A stretch of DNA of 64,000 nucleotides, from the NCBI RefSeq assembly GCF_002234675.1, contig NC_019877.2:341001-405000 (forward strand). The letters run 5' to 3'. The DNA comes from Oryzias latipes (Eukaryota > Chordata > Actinopteri > Beloniformes > Adrianichthyidae). Shown piece by piece: positions 10,181-20,200 of the stretch. Under the pieces are notes generated by a model, which was given only the letters and a program-made list of their open reading frames with translations, ran no database searches and was not told where the DNA came from. The number at the start of each line of letters is the position of its first letter. Positions within the stretch are counted from its first letter, which is position 1. The translations under genes and the position numbers were made by a program.

Positions 10181-11102
10181 TGGGAACAAGATATATTTTT
10201 ATATCTTAATGTCGGGACACTTCTCCTCACTTCTCACTTCTTGAGAAGAATCACGTGAAGAAATCAGAGCTGCAGACACAAAATGTAATGACACAAACCG
10301 AACAGCAGAGGTCAGTGTTGGTCTCTGCCTCCTTCACATGGAGATCTGGGGCCTCATTTATAAACGTTACGTACGCACAAAAGAAGGCGTACGCCACTCT
10401 CTACGCAATAGTTGATATTTATAAAAAGCAAACTTGACAGGAAAATGTGCGGTCCTTCACGCAAGCTCTGACCCAGGCGTACGCACAAAAACGGGTGAAA
10501 TGAGAAACGGCGACACCGTCGGCAGATGGAAGAAACACGTGAAAGTGAAAATGACAATACTGCCTCTCAGAAATAACATGAAGACTTCACAAAGAAAGTC
10601 TTACAATTAACAGCTACACCAACACCCGTTTGATCGATCAGCAGTGAAACAAACAAAAAAATCAAACAAATTACAACAGAAATTCAAAGGAACACTTATT
10701 TGCAAAAAGAAAAGTGAAATATGTTCTGCAATATTGGCATGTTGTGCAATTCATCCTCATAAATAATATAGTTAACAGAACGAAATAATGTACAAAACTG
10801 ATATTCTCGTTAATGTGTCCGTCTGGCGGAGCAGTTATAGGTGCGGACGAACGGACAGACATATTAATTGTCCACTGGGGAAAGTTGTTTTCATAGTAAA
10901 ACATTTCTTCATAAGCTACAGAATTATGGTATTCATGCATATGCCTTTAGTTTGTTTTATTTTTCATAAAACAATGTATGGCGTATGTCTCAACCATTCA
11001 GAAAGCAACAAGAAATTACATTTGCTGATCAATTTCCCATTTCCACGTGGATTATTACCGACATCTGTAGCTTGTCAGATGTAATTAAATGGAGGGAAAT
11101 AA

Positions 11103-11310
11103 AATGTCCCATCACAATGCGTAATGACGCACAATGGCTGATCTTAGAAGATGTGGCAAATGGAAGAATTGGGAGTGAACGCATCTTTAGACAGCAAGGA
11201 GACTTGTTGGCAAACGAGGACGAGTGGCTTATGAGCCGGTTCAGACTTCCTCCAGCTGTCCTTTTGGACCTCTGCGGGCTTTTGGGGGTGTGTCACCCGG
11301 TGCATCTGGC
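11103..11310 (+). pseudogene. HARBI1-like transposase, N-terminal fragment
   Basis: The plus frame reads NGRIGSERIFRQQGDLL and then DEWLMSRFRLPPAVLLDL, matching the N-terminal helical region of Harbinger transposase nucleases (HARBI1 family). Homology ends near 11280, then the frame passes into the antisense of the MYB-like gene, so the DDE nuclease domain is deleted. The larger open frame (10985-11368) includes non-homologous codons at both ends. Confidence 0.65.
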
Positions 11311-11698
11311 GCGTCGGTGTCCCCCTGCGCCTCAGTCACCACTCCACTTAAAAGGGATTCCCCAATAATTGCCGCCAGTCTCTCATCAAGAGGGGTCAGC
11401 TCCTGTGCCCCCCCTCCCCCCGTGGCAAACACACTGGCGATGCAGCGCTAGACTTTTTTTGCCTCGACTTTGATGTCCGACCATTTCTTTTTTATTTCGG
11501 CCACGGTCCGAGGTTTTGAGGCTACAGCATTAACGGCGTCTGCCACCGTTTGCCGCTCACGTGCCTTTTTGGCATTAGTAATGCCCACACTGTGCCCTCC
11601 AAACAACACTTTTCTCCTCTTTTCCACCTCGCCAACGATAACTTCTACTTCACATTGAGTGAAGTTCCGTTTTTTCCTTTCCTCTCTGTGTTTGCCAT
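11241..11698 (-). pseudogene. Harbinger MYB/SANT-like protein, broken by one stop
   Basis: From an ATG at 11698 the minus strand reads MANTERKGKKRNFTQCE, then VEVIVGEVEKRRKVLFGG, then TVAEIKKKWSDIKVEAKK. This is the trihelix MYB/SANT-like DNA-binding domain found in the accessory protein of Harbinger elements, with the conserved W in KKKWSDIK. A TAG follows the lysine run at about 11447; the same frame then continues as GGGGAQELTPLDERL, the usual next segment, so one in-frame stop breaks the gene. The 3' part ends at the internal deletion. Confidence 0.7.
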
Positions 11699-11951
11699 GG
11701 TTTCGAAATCAATGAATATTCATTTGTGGGCGTTTCACGGACTATTTATGGGCAACTATGGGCGTGTCATGAAGCCGCAAAAGCTGCGCTGCATTTAGAA
11801 TTGGTTGTGATTTATTAAGGGAAAGATGCGTAGGATGTGCGTGCGCACGGTTTAATAAATCCGAATATTTCTGTGCGTACGCACGTCCTATGTTTCATCC
11901 GTACGCCACTTCTGACGCAAATCCTACGCAAAGTTTTAGAAATGAGGCCCC

Positions 11952-12358
11952 TGGAGTGAGCAATTTCAACAGCAGATACTAGAAATTGAACTGAAATGTA
12001 ATAAAAAGAAAAATAATTCTGTCAAAAAAAATCTTTTTTTAAATTTAGATGATAAAGTTTTAGGCTTCAACTCAAAGTAAGAATTTTAAAACTACCTTCA
12101 TGAAGAATCCTTCAGGAACATAAACTACAGAGAAAGATGGATAAACTTCTCACTCAGGACAGAAATGTTCCTCAGACTTTGACTTCCTGATTAACCTAAA
12201 TATCATGATATACTTTTAAAAACTGATAATCTGTTGAGATGTTTGTATCCACTGAAATAGATCCGTCTGCAGAATTTCCATCCTTAAGGCGTCGCTTTAA
12301 CTCATCTGTACATTCTGCAGTAACTCTGGTCAAATGTAGTTTAGTTTTAGTTTATACT
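11952..12358. other. Gene-free stretch
   Basis: AT-rich sequence between the Harbinger element and the LINE tail. No gene or repeat is recognised. Confidence 0.5.
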
Positions 12359-12764
12359 TTTTCAATTCAATTTTCAATTCAATTCAATTTTATTTGTACA
12401 GCCCAAAATCACAACAACAGTCGTCTCGATGGGCTTCGAAGTAAAACATGAAATCAAAAGGATCACGAATACAAAGAGTTCAATAGAAAAATACTAAAAT
12501 GAACTAACAAACTGACTAAGCTATACTGGCATCCCTGCCCTTAGACCCCCCTTCGCGGTAAGGAAAAACTCCCAAAAAAACCGGATTCCGGAAAAAACGA
12601 AGAAACCTCAGGGGTGCCCACATGAAGGAGGGATCCTCCCCCAGGACGGACAGGCGATTTACCAGAAATCTTAGAGAAGAATTAACTTATCTAAATCTAC
12701 AACTACATATATAAAAGTCCAGCAGACGAGCTTCATCCAGCCGTGGTTATCGGGACAGTCAAAG

Positions 12765-12935
12765 GCGCGAGTCGAGCCGGAGACAGGAACCACAGCCAGG
12801 TGTAGGAGCAGGAGCAGAGACGAGGTACTCGGTCAGGTACAGAGCAGAGACGAGCCAGAGTCGAGCCGGAGACAGGAACCACAGCCAGGTGTAGGAGCAG
12901 GAGCAAAGACGAGGTACTCGGTCAGGAACAGGAGC
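12765..12935. repeat. Local tandem duplication in the LINE 3' UTR
   Basis: A unit of about 90 bases (landmarks GAGTCGAGCCGGAGACAGG and GAGACGAGGTACTCGGTCAGG) occurs twice, at about 12768-12838 and 12860-12928. Confidence 0.7.
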
Positions 12936-13222
12936 ACGGATGAGCCAACTGGAGTCTGGAAGCACTCCCACTCTCCAGGAGGGGAGAGGAAAAGAGGGAC
13001 AATACATGAATCGCACTGCACCAAACAGAGGCATGGAGAACTAAATGGTAAATTATGATCAAGAATAGAGGAGAGGAAGGGTAGAAGTAGTAAAGAAAAG
13101 AGGACAGAACCCCAGTGCACCATAGTTACCCCAGCTTCAACTTCTAGCAGCCTTTTAAAAGAAATAGTTATTATTAAGTTTAATTTAAACAAATTAACAT
13201 TAAGTTAAATAATCTCTGAATA

Positions 13223-13603
13223 CTAACTAGTCTGACAATAAGCCTGTCCACAGAGGAATGTTTTCAGTCTAGCTTTGAATGTAGAAACTGAATCGGCCTC
13301 TCTTACATGAGCTGGGAGTTTATTCCATAAGACAGGGGCTTGGTGGCTAAACGCTCTACCTCCAACCGTACTTTTACTAATTCTAGGAACCACAAGCAGT
13401 CCTGCATTTTGCGAGCGAAGTGTTCTGATTGGTTGGTAAGGGACTATGAGGTCCTTAATATAGGACGGGGCCATTCCATGTAAGGCCTTATAGGTTAACA
13501 GGAGGATCTTGAACTTGATTCTGGAATCAACTGGGAGCCAATGGAGCGAAACTAACACAGGAGTGATGTGATCTCTGCTTCCTTTCTCCTTTCCAATCAT
13601 CAT
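13223..13603 (-). pseudogene. L2-like LINE RT C-terminus
   Basis: A 126-codon frame reads DHITPVLVSLHWLPV, then FKILLLTYKALHG, then WNKLPAHVREADSVSTFK. This is the conserved C-terminal tail of ORF2 in L2/CR1-group LINEs, downstream of the palm. It is intact to its stop codon but lacks all catalytic parts, so it is an insertion remnant, not a host gene. Confidence 0.85.
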
Positions 13604-13613
13604 CGGTTTCCTG

Positions 13614-13621
13614 TGACGTCA
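13614..13621. promoter_or_regulatory. Consensus CRE (TGACGTCA) in the LINE 5' UTR
   Basis: A perfect palindromic cAMP-response element lies about ten bases inside the 5' end of the LINE 5' portion, a sensible place for an internal LINE promoter. Function is inferred from the motif only. Confidence 0.45.
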
Positions 13622-13849
13622 TTTCCGGGTGAGCTTTTCCAGTGCTAGCTGTGTGACTGCTGTCCTCTTGTTTGGCATTAGCCTTACTACTATTGCTTAC
13701 TCTAAGGGTTATCTGGGTTAATATTCACATCTAGTACCTTTTATTAGCGAATACACTACTGTTAAACCGCTTGCTGTTCACTTTCTCATTTTGCTAAATA
13801 AACCACTTCTCTTTACCTAAACACCGCTAGCCTTAGCTTAAAACCTAGC

Positions 13850-15088
13850 ATGGCCACCACCACTCCTTCCGCCTCTCCTCCTCTCTCCTGCCCCATGTGC
13901 CATATGTTTAGTGATGATCCTGCCTCCTTTAGTGAAGATAGGGGTAGGTGTGTTAAGTGTAGTCTTGTGTTAGACTTGGAGGCCAGGCTGGAGCAGTTAG
14001 AGGCGCGGCTCCGCGCAGTGGAAGCTAAGCCGGCTAGCCAGATCGTTACTCGTAGCGCGGGCCGCGCTACCAGGGCTAACTTAGCTAGCACCCCAGCGCC
14101 CTCCCAACAGCCGGGAGACAGTCAGGGGTTTGTACCGGTTGGGAGGAAACATAGTGCTAAACGCAAAATCTTAGAGCACCCGAGACTCCACGTTAGTAAT
14201 AGGTTCTCCCCCCTCTGCGACACACCCGCTGAACACTCAACTCTGGTTATCGGCTCTTCTGAAGTTAGAAACGTGGAGCTCCCAGCGGCTACAGTCAGGT
14301 GTTATCCGTGGGGCCAGAGTTGGTGACATCGAGGGGAACCTTAGGATGTTAGCTCAGAGTAAGTCCAGGTTCCGTCGAGTCGTGATTCACGCAGGCGGTA
14401 ATGATGCCCGACGGAGACAGTCAGAGGTGGTTAAGTTAAACGTAACTTCGGTGTGTAAACTGGCTAAGACGATGTCCGACACTGTAATTTTCTCTGGCCC
14501 CCTGCCGAACTTAGTCAGTGATGAAATGTACAGCCGCTTTTCATCATTTCAGTCAGACAACTCTTGCAGTAAGAAATATTTATTTGACATTTTTCCACAT
14601 TCTTTAAGTTGGCATTCACATATTTTCGTTTGGCATAAGGCTCCGTTCAATTCCATAAAACTTCCATAAAATTCCATAAAATTTCCATAAAACTTTTCGG
14701 GTAACAAAACCCCCCTTTACGGAGCCCACAGGTGGAAGCCGGGGAGGAGGGTGGGGCGAAGAATGAGCGCTGAAGGTAAGAAAGAATGAACAACTCCGCA
14801 CCTGGCTTAAATAGGACGCTGAGCAGGTGAGTTAATTAACTGAACCGCCCTAGAGTATTTACCTGTAAAACACTGCAGCGAGTATCTGCCCGAAATACGA
14901 TAAATCGTCATTTCATCATCATCATGGCTTTTCTAGATGGTGCCCAGAAAACGGCGTTGGTTTTGTGGATAACTGGAGTGCGTTTTGGGGGAAGCCCGGT
15001 CTCATGCGGAGAGACGGCGTCCATCCCACCCGGGACGGTGCCGCTCTTCTTTCTAGAAACATTTCTGCTAGCCTTAGTCTGTTAACCT
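13850..15088 (+). pseudogene. LINE ORF1 with esterase-like domain, interrupted
   Basis: From ATG 13850 the frame gives a CXXC-type N-terminus (CPMC ... CVKC), a short coiled coil ([18 protein letters not shown]) and the start of an SGNH-type esterase domain with [11 protein letters not shown] frame change near 14310 moves the rest to another frame: VVIHAGGNDARRRQSEVV, with the GxND block of SGNH hydrolases, and FSGPLPNLVSDEMYSRFSS. An insertion (about 14553-14932) then separates it from the final part near 14935-15085 (frame reads [33 protein letters not shown] holds the catalytic Asp-His of this fold). It is therefore broken at least twice. Confidence 0.8.
14553..14932 (-). mobile_element. 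LTR-like insertion inside LINE ORF1
   Basis: The ORF1 frame is interrupted by about 380 bases of unrelated sequence. On the minus strand it carries CCTATTTAAG (TATA-like, about 14807-14816) and, further downstream, AATAAATATTT (a polyadenylation-like signal, about 14575-14585), the order seen in a solo LTR. Three CCATAAAA-type repeats lie near 14655-14693. TTTCATCAT-like sequence flanks both sides. Classical TG...CA ends were not found, so class and exact ends are uncertain. Confidence 0.45.
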
Positions 15089-15159
15089 GACAATCCAGAG
15101 ACGAGACCCGGGCGCAGAGCAGCAGTGTAAAACGCTCCTCTGAGCCTCCCTTAGGGTTA

Positions 15160-16218
15160 GTGCCGGTGCAAAACCCATGCAGGGAAAGTCAAGCAGGTCC
15201 TAGCTTTAGCTTATGTGCTGAAAGACAAATGAAAGGAGCGCGTCATAGAAACCTTAAAGTGACAGACAGCAGTTCTCACAAGCAGAATTATGATGTCATT
15301 AAATGCGGTTTATTAAACATTCGATCCATTTCCTCCAAGTCCCTCTTAGTCAATGAGTTAATTACTGATAAAAACCTCAGTCTTTTAGCCTTAACAGAAA
15401 CTTGGCTCCATCAGGATGACTATGTTAGATTGAATGAAGCAACCCCCCCCACTTATGCTAACTATCAGAAATCCAGGATTTCAGGAAAAGGAGGTGGTTT
15501 GGCAGTAATATCACAGTCTAGCTTACTTCTCAGCCCTAAAGTTAAAAATGCTTAGAATTCATTTGAAAACATCATATTGTCTTTAAGTCACCCAAACAGG
15601 AAAACTCCAAAACCTGTTTTACTCATAATTATTTATCGCCCCCCCGGCCCATATTCAGAATTTTTAACTGAGTTTTCCGACTTCCTATCGACTATTGTCT
15701 TAGATTCTGATCAAACTATAATATTAGGGGATTTTAATATTCATGTTGATGACCCCAGTGACTGCCTAGGAAAGGCTTTTGCAGCTTTATTAGATGATGT
15801 TGGTTTCACCCAAAGTGTGAATGAACCCACTCACTGTCATAAGCACACCCTGGACCTTGTTCTAACCCATGGGATAGAGATCAGCCAGCTGAGTGTCCTT
15901 CCTCTTAACCCCATCATTTTTGATCACTTTATGATTACCTTCCAGTTTACACTGGAACATCCTTCTGTCCCAGTGAATAAGAAACAGCTTAGAAGAACCT
16001 TAACTGACCGTTCTGTGTCTGAGTTTAAACACACAGTTCAGCCAGTACTTAGTGATATTCTGAGAAAATACTCTGAGACCAGCTCCCATAGTATCAGTCC
16101 TAGTATAAATGACCACTTTGTTAATGATGCCTTACAAGCCCTCAGGAGTACACTCCATGTTGTTGCCCCCTTGAAACCTAAGTTCGTCAGACAAAACCGA
16201 GTAGCACCGTGGTTTGAT
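15160..16218 (+). pseudogene. L2-like LINE ORF2, endonuclease domain only
   Basis: The frame reads [12 protein letters not shown] (the endonuclease start), [11 protein letters not shown] (with the catalytic Glu), GGLAVI, IIYRPPGP, IILGDFNIHVDD (the catalytic D-x-N block), THGI and IIFDHFMITFQF (catalytic Asp-His). All are signatures of APE-type endonucleases of L2-group LINEs. A TAG at about 15553 breaks the frame once, and reading resumes in the same frame with NSFENIILSL. Homology ends at about 16218, before the reverse transcriptase. Not functional. Confidence 0.85.
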
Positions 16219-16860
16219 CTTTTTGATAAAACAAGTTTTCTTCACCAGTTCTGTGCGGCTGCAGGGATTCAGGGACAGCTGTCATGTATGCATGGACTGC
16301 AGGGAAACACCCAGAAGCTCCGCCTCCTGGTGGATCACTAGTGCATGTGTGAGCAGATGTGCAGCATACGTCGTCCTGAATCTGCAGGCGGAAATGAAAA
16401 GTTCTGGAGAAGCTTCAACTTTTCAATAAAAGTAAACAGTTCAGTCATAATTCTGTAGATATTTGCCATACAACTGAGATTTTTATTCATTTATTCCTGA
16501 AAATTGCAAATATCGAGACTCTTGACCTTTGACCCCAAATATGAGCTGGTGGTTCTGGTTCTGGTGGGTCCAAAGAATCTTTCAATCAGTCACTGGACAA
16601 GTATTCCATCTTCATGACAAAATGACATCATCTTCAGATCAACTAAACTTTATTTGAAATTATGATTCAGACCCCAAAACACTTGAAATGTTTGGCTAAA
16701 AGAAATAAATGTGAAAGTTTTTTAGTCTTTTTACATTTATTTCAAAAATACTTTTTCGCTTTTGTAAAAAAAAATATATATATTATTAATCCAAAAATAA
16801 ATAATTATTCATGTATTTATTTATTTTTCACTAAATTCGGGCTTTCTGCTCAACTTTTAG
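16219..16860. other. Gene-free stretch before the zinc-finger promoter
   Basis: AT-rich sequence with no supported gene. The first bases after the LINE (CTTTTTGATAAAAC) weakly resemble the sequence before its other end (ACTTTTTCAATTC, about 12355), a possible poor target duplication. Confidence 0.45.
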
Positions 16861-17214
16861 GGGGAATAAACGACGGTTGCTATGGCGACCATAAACGGGG
16901 TGTTCGCTCAGATGCCTGATCAAAAGTGCAGCGGACGTCAGTACAAAGAAAGTCCGGGGGCCTGTCGGCGTATCCAGCTCCTGCACTTCAGCCATGGACC
17001 CGGTGTGACGGGACCGCCCTCGGCTGCGCAGCTCGGCGGTCAGCGGGGATCGGTTCGGCCTGACCCGCCTGGGAGAAGACGAGGCCGCGCGCCATGAACG
17101 AAGTGGAGTTCCCGCGGCGGCGTGGCGCCGAGAGTCTGGCCCTACGGGAGCAGCGGGGGGCTCCGCGCCCCGGCGTGAACCCGCCGCAGAGCGCCGGTGC
17201 AGCAGGACCCGCCG
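16861..17214 (+). promoter_or_regulatory. GC-rich 5' region and upstream reading frame of the zinc-finger gene
   Basis: CpG-rich sequence starts abruptly at about 16870 and continues past exon 1, as expected for a CpG-island promoter. An upstream frame (16882-17097, 71 codons) starts MATINGVFAQ and ends with a TGA that overlaps the main ATG in the string ATGA. If transcription starts before 16882, this uORF could limit or couple translation of the main frame. The start site was not determined. Confidence 0.5.
17094..17214 (+). CDS. Zinc-finger gene, exon 1
   Basis: It encodes residues 1-40 plus one base. The ATG has G at -3. The exon product is Arg/Pro/Gly-rich (MNEVEFPRRRG...) with no known domain. 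A strong donor (GTGAGA) follows. Confidence 0.7.
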
Positions 17215-20200
17215 GTGAGATGCCGCCGCCGCCGCCGTTAGTTCGGAGTTTCTCCGCCGAAAACCCCGCTAACTGTTAGCTTGTAGCGGCCAGAGCTGCC
17301 GCTTCTCCGAACCGAGTTAACTTCGTTTCTGCTGGCGGAAAGACCCGAGTGGATCTGAGGGCGCGTGGAAAGCCGCGTGCACACCTGTCCTTATGCAGGT
17401 GGGAGGAGAACAGGTGTGAAATCTGCAGGTTTTCGGCCTGCTGGAGTTCCGCTCTATTCCACTGAAATGTAAACAGAGATAAAGGAGATTTCAACACAGA
17501 TTAGGATGACAGGTTCAGATTATTCATCTGATTCAGGTTTCTGTCAATCATAAATGACGTCACTGATAGACCCACCTGCTCGTCAGTACCAAGGTTTTGT
17601 TTCATTTCAAAGTGAAATGTCTGTGAATGAGTGGATGCTCATGGACTAATTCTAATAATAATAATAATGGATTAGATTCATCTGCGCTTTTTCTTGTTGC
17701 TCAAAGCGCTTAAAGTGTGTCCATTATTCATTCACTCCTCATTCATACTTGGTGATATAAGCTACTGTTGTAGCCACAGCTGCCCTGGGGCAGACTAACA
17801 GAGGCGTGCCTGCCCGTTTGCGCCTACGGCCCCTCTGACCATCACCAGGATCATTCATGCACATTCACACACCAGTGGAGCCACACTGGAGACTGGGAGG
17901 GGGAAATGTTTTGCCCACAGACACGACGGCTGGTTGGGGGGGAGCGGGGATCGAACTGCCGACCCTTCGGCCATTGCTCTTCCACCTGTGCCACTGCCGA
18001 CCCTAGTTCTGGAGTTGCTCTAGGGTCGCTCTGGACTTTTTCTGGAGTCATTCTGGACTCTTTCTGAAGTCGCACTGGACTTGTTCTGGAGTCAGTCTGG
18101 AGTCGCTCTAGAGTTGTCCTGGATTCACTCTGGACTCGTTTTGGAGTCTCTCTGGACTCGTTCTGGAGTCTCTCTGGACTCGTTTTGGAGTCTCTCTGGA
18201 CTCGTTTTGAAGTTGCTCTGGACTCGTTTTGGAGTCTCTCTGGACTCGTTCTGGAGTCTCTCTGGACTCGTTTTGGAGTCTCTCTGGACTCGTTTTGGAG
18301 TTGCTCTGGACTCGTTCTGGTGTCTCTCTGGACTCGTTCTGGTGTCTCTCTGGACTCGTTTTGGAGTCGCTCTGGACTCGTTTTGGAGTCTCTCTGGACT
18401 CGTTTTGGAGTCGCTCTGGACTCGTTTTGGAGTCTCTCTGGACTCGTTCTGGAGTCTCTCTGGACTCGTTCTGGAGTCTCTCTGGACTCGTTTTGGTGTC
18501 TCTCTGGACTCGTTCTGGAGTCTCTCTGGACTCGTTTTGGAGTCTCTCTGGACTCGTTTTGGAGTCTCTCTGGACTCGTTTTGGAGTCTCTCTGGACTCG
18601 TTTTGGAGTCTCTCTGGACTCGTTTTGGAGTCTCTCTGGACTCGTTTTGGAGTCTCTCTGGACTCGTTTTGGAGTCTCTCTGGACTTGTTCTGGAGTCGC
18701 TCTGGACTCGTTCTGGAGTCGCTCTGGAGTCGCTCTGGACTCGTTCTGGACTCTCTCTGGACTCGTTCTGGATCCGTTTTGCAGTTGCTCTGGACTCGTT
18801 CTAAAGTTTCCTATGTACCTGTTCTGGACTAGTTCTGGACTTGCTCTGGAGTCTCTCTAAAGTTGTTCTGGAGTCACTCTAGAGCAGGGGTGTCAAACTC
18901 ATTTTAACCGAGGGCCACATCAGCATAGTGTCTGTCCTCAAAGGGCCAGATATAACTTATACATGTAACTAAATGTAATGAAAATAAATGTAACTACTCC
19001 TTAATGTTAAATTACTCATTTGTCTATTTGTTATAACTTTTTAAAGTGACAGTTACTGTTACATAGAAACATGTGTTTGCTTGTTATTCTAGCATAAATC
19101 CTTTTACATTTGATTCTGTCAGGTTAGGTTATATGGACAGTGTTTAAGTTCTAATGTATAGTTGCCCAATCCGATACTTCAAGTCTGATTCCCCCTAGAT
19201 ATGAATAAATACACACCAATTTTTTATTATTACTTAAAAGCTTTTATGCTCTCGCGGGCCACATGAAAGGACATGGAGGGCCACATTTGGCCCCCGGGCC
19301 TTGAGTTTGACACATGTGCTCTAGAGTCTCTCTAGAGTTGTTCTGGACTCGTTCTGGATGTAAGTTCCTTACCTGACGAGTCTGGTTTGCCTCCTGGTGA
19401 CTTTTACAGCTGTCAGTTTGTGGATAGAACTTCTCAGATGGAGGAGTTTGGTGACTGAATCTCTAAATTTGCTCTTTGCAGATGAGATGTTTCTCCTCGT
19501 CTCCTCAAATTGTGACTGTTTCCAGCTGAGAGTCAGCACCTGCCAATCTGAGATTAAATCTTGACTGTTAATAAAATATGAAGACGGGGCTTTATTGAAA
19601 AATACTTTAATCAGTTATTGTACTAAAAACCTTAATAAATGAAGAAAAGGACCTGATCTGAACTTAAGTAACTCAAAAGACCGGCCACCACGGGGCTCAC
19701 TGGGGATGCCCCTCTCTGGGTTCTCGTTGGCACCCGCCCTCCTCCCCGCTTTTTACTTGCATATTAGACACTCTGATTCATCTAGGGCAGGGGTCACCAA
19801 CCCTGTGCGCCCGCGAGCACCCCTTGTGGCGCCCGCAGGGAATGCACCCAAATTATTATTTTTTTTAATTGAAGCAAATACAGTGATCCCTTGATTATCG
19901 CAGGGGTTACGTTCCAAATAGAACCCGTGATAAGCAAAACCCATGAAGTAGAAACCTTTATTTTTTTTACAATTATTATACAATGAAATACACTATTATA
20001 CATTGAAAAGAAAGAACAAACCATTTAACAGGCTAAATCAATTGTTTTTTTAACAAATAAAAGTACTTTAGAAACGTTTTTTCAACAAATAACTTCTGTA
20101 GAGTGCTGTCAAATAATAATTTCAATCATCGATAAGAACAGAAGGCTTTAAATTGCGGAGATTAGCCCCGCCCACCGCAACCCGAGTGGATTAAACGGAA

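Larger units (their letters stand above)
10348..11951. mobile_element. Decayed PIF/Harbinger DNA transposon
   Basis: Terminal inverted repeats are GGGGCCTCATTTATAAA on the left (10348) and, read inverted, GGGGCCTCATTTCTAAA on the right (ending 11951). Both ends carry CGTACGCAC-type subterminal motifs. Inside are a truncated HARBI1-like transposase start on plus and a MYB/SANT-like gene on minus, the two-gene plan of Harbinger elements. No clear 3-bp target duplication was seen. The element is internally deleted and not autonomous. Confidence 0.85.
12359..13604 (-). mobile_element. L2-like LINE, 3' portion (sense on minus)
   Basis: On the minus strand this holds the C-terminal RT end (13603-13223), about 850 bases of 3' UTR, the common fish 3' end phrase that reads TTTATTTGTACAGC on plus, and a short (TTGAA)n-type tail at 12359-12385. 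It meets the 5' portion of an L2-like element, in opposite orientation, at about 13604. The two parts do not overlap in content and together lack only the central RT. Confidence 0.8.
13605..16218 (+). mobile_element. L2-like LINE, 5' portion (sense on plus)
   Basis: It contains a 5' UTR (13605-13849), an esterase-type ORF1 and the endonuclease of ORF2, then stops at VAPWFD (about 16218), just before the RT would start. The order is right for an L2-group element. An unrelated insertion of about 380 bases interrupts ORF1. Confidence 0.85.

Noticed and set aside
18081..18860. Frames of 190-260 codons reading SLDSFWSLSGL in three phases
   Set aside because: A 22-bp repeat read in all frames; no codon preference and no start context.
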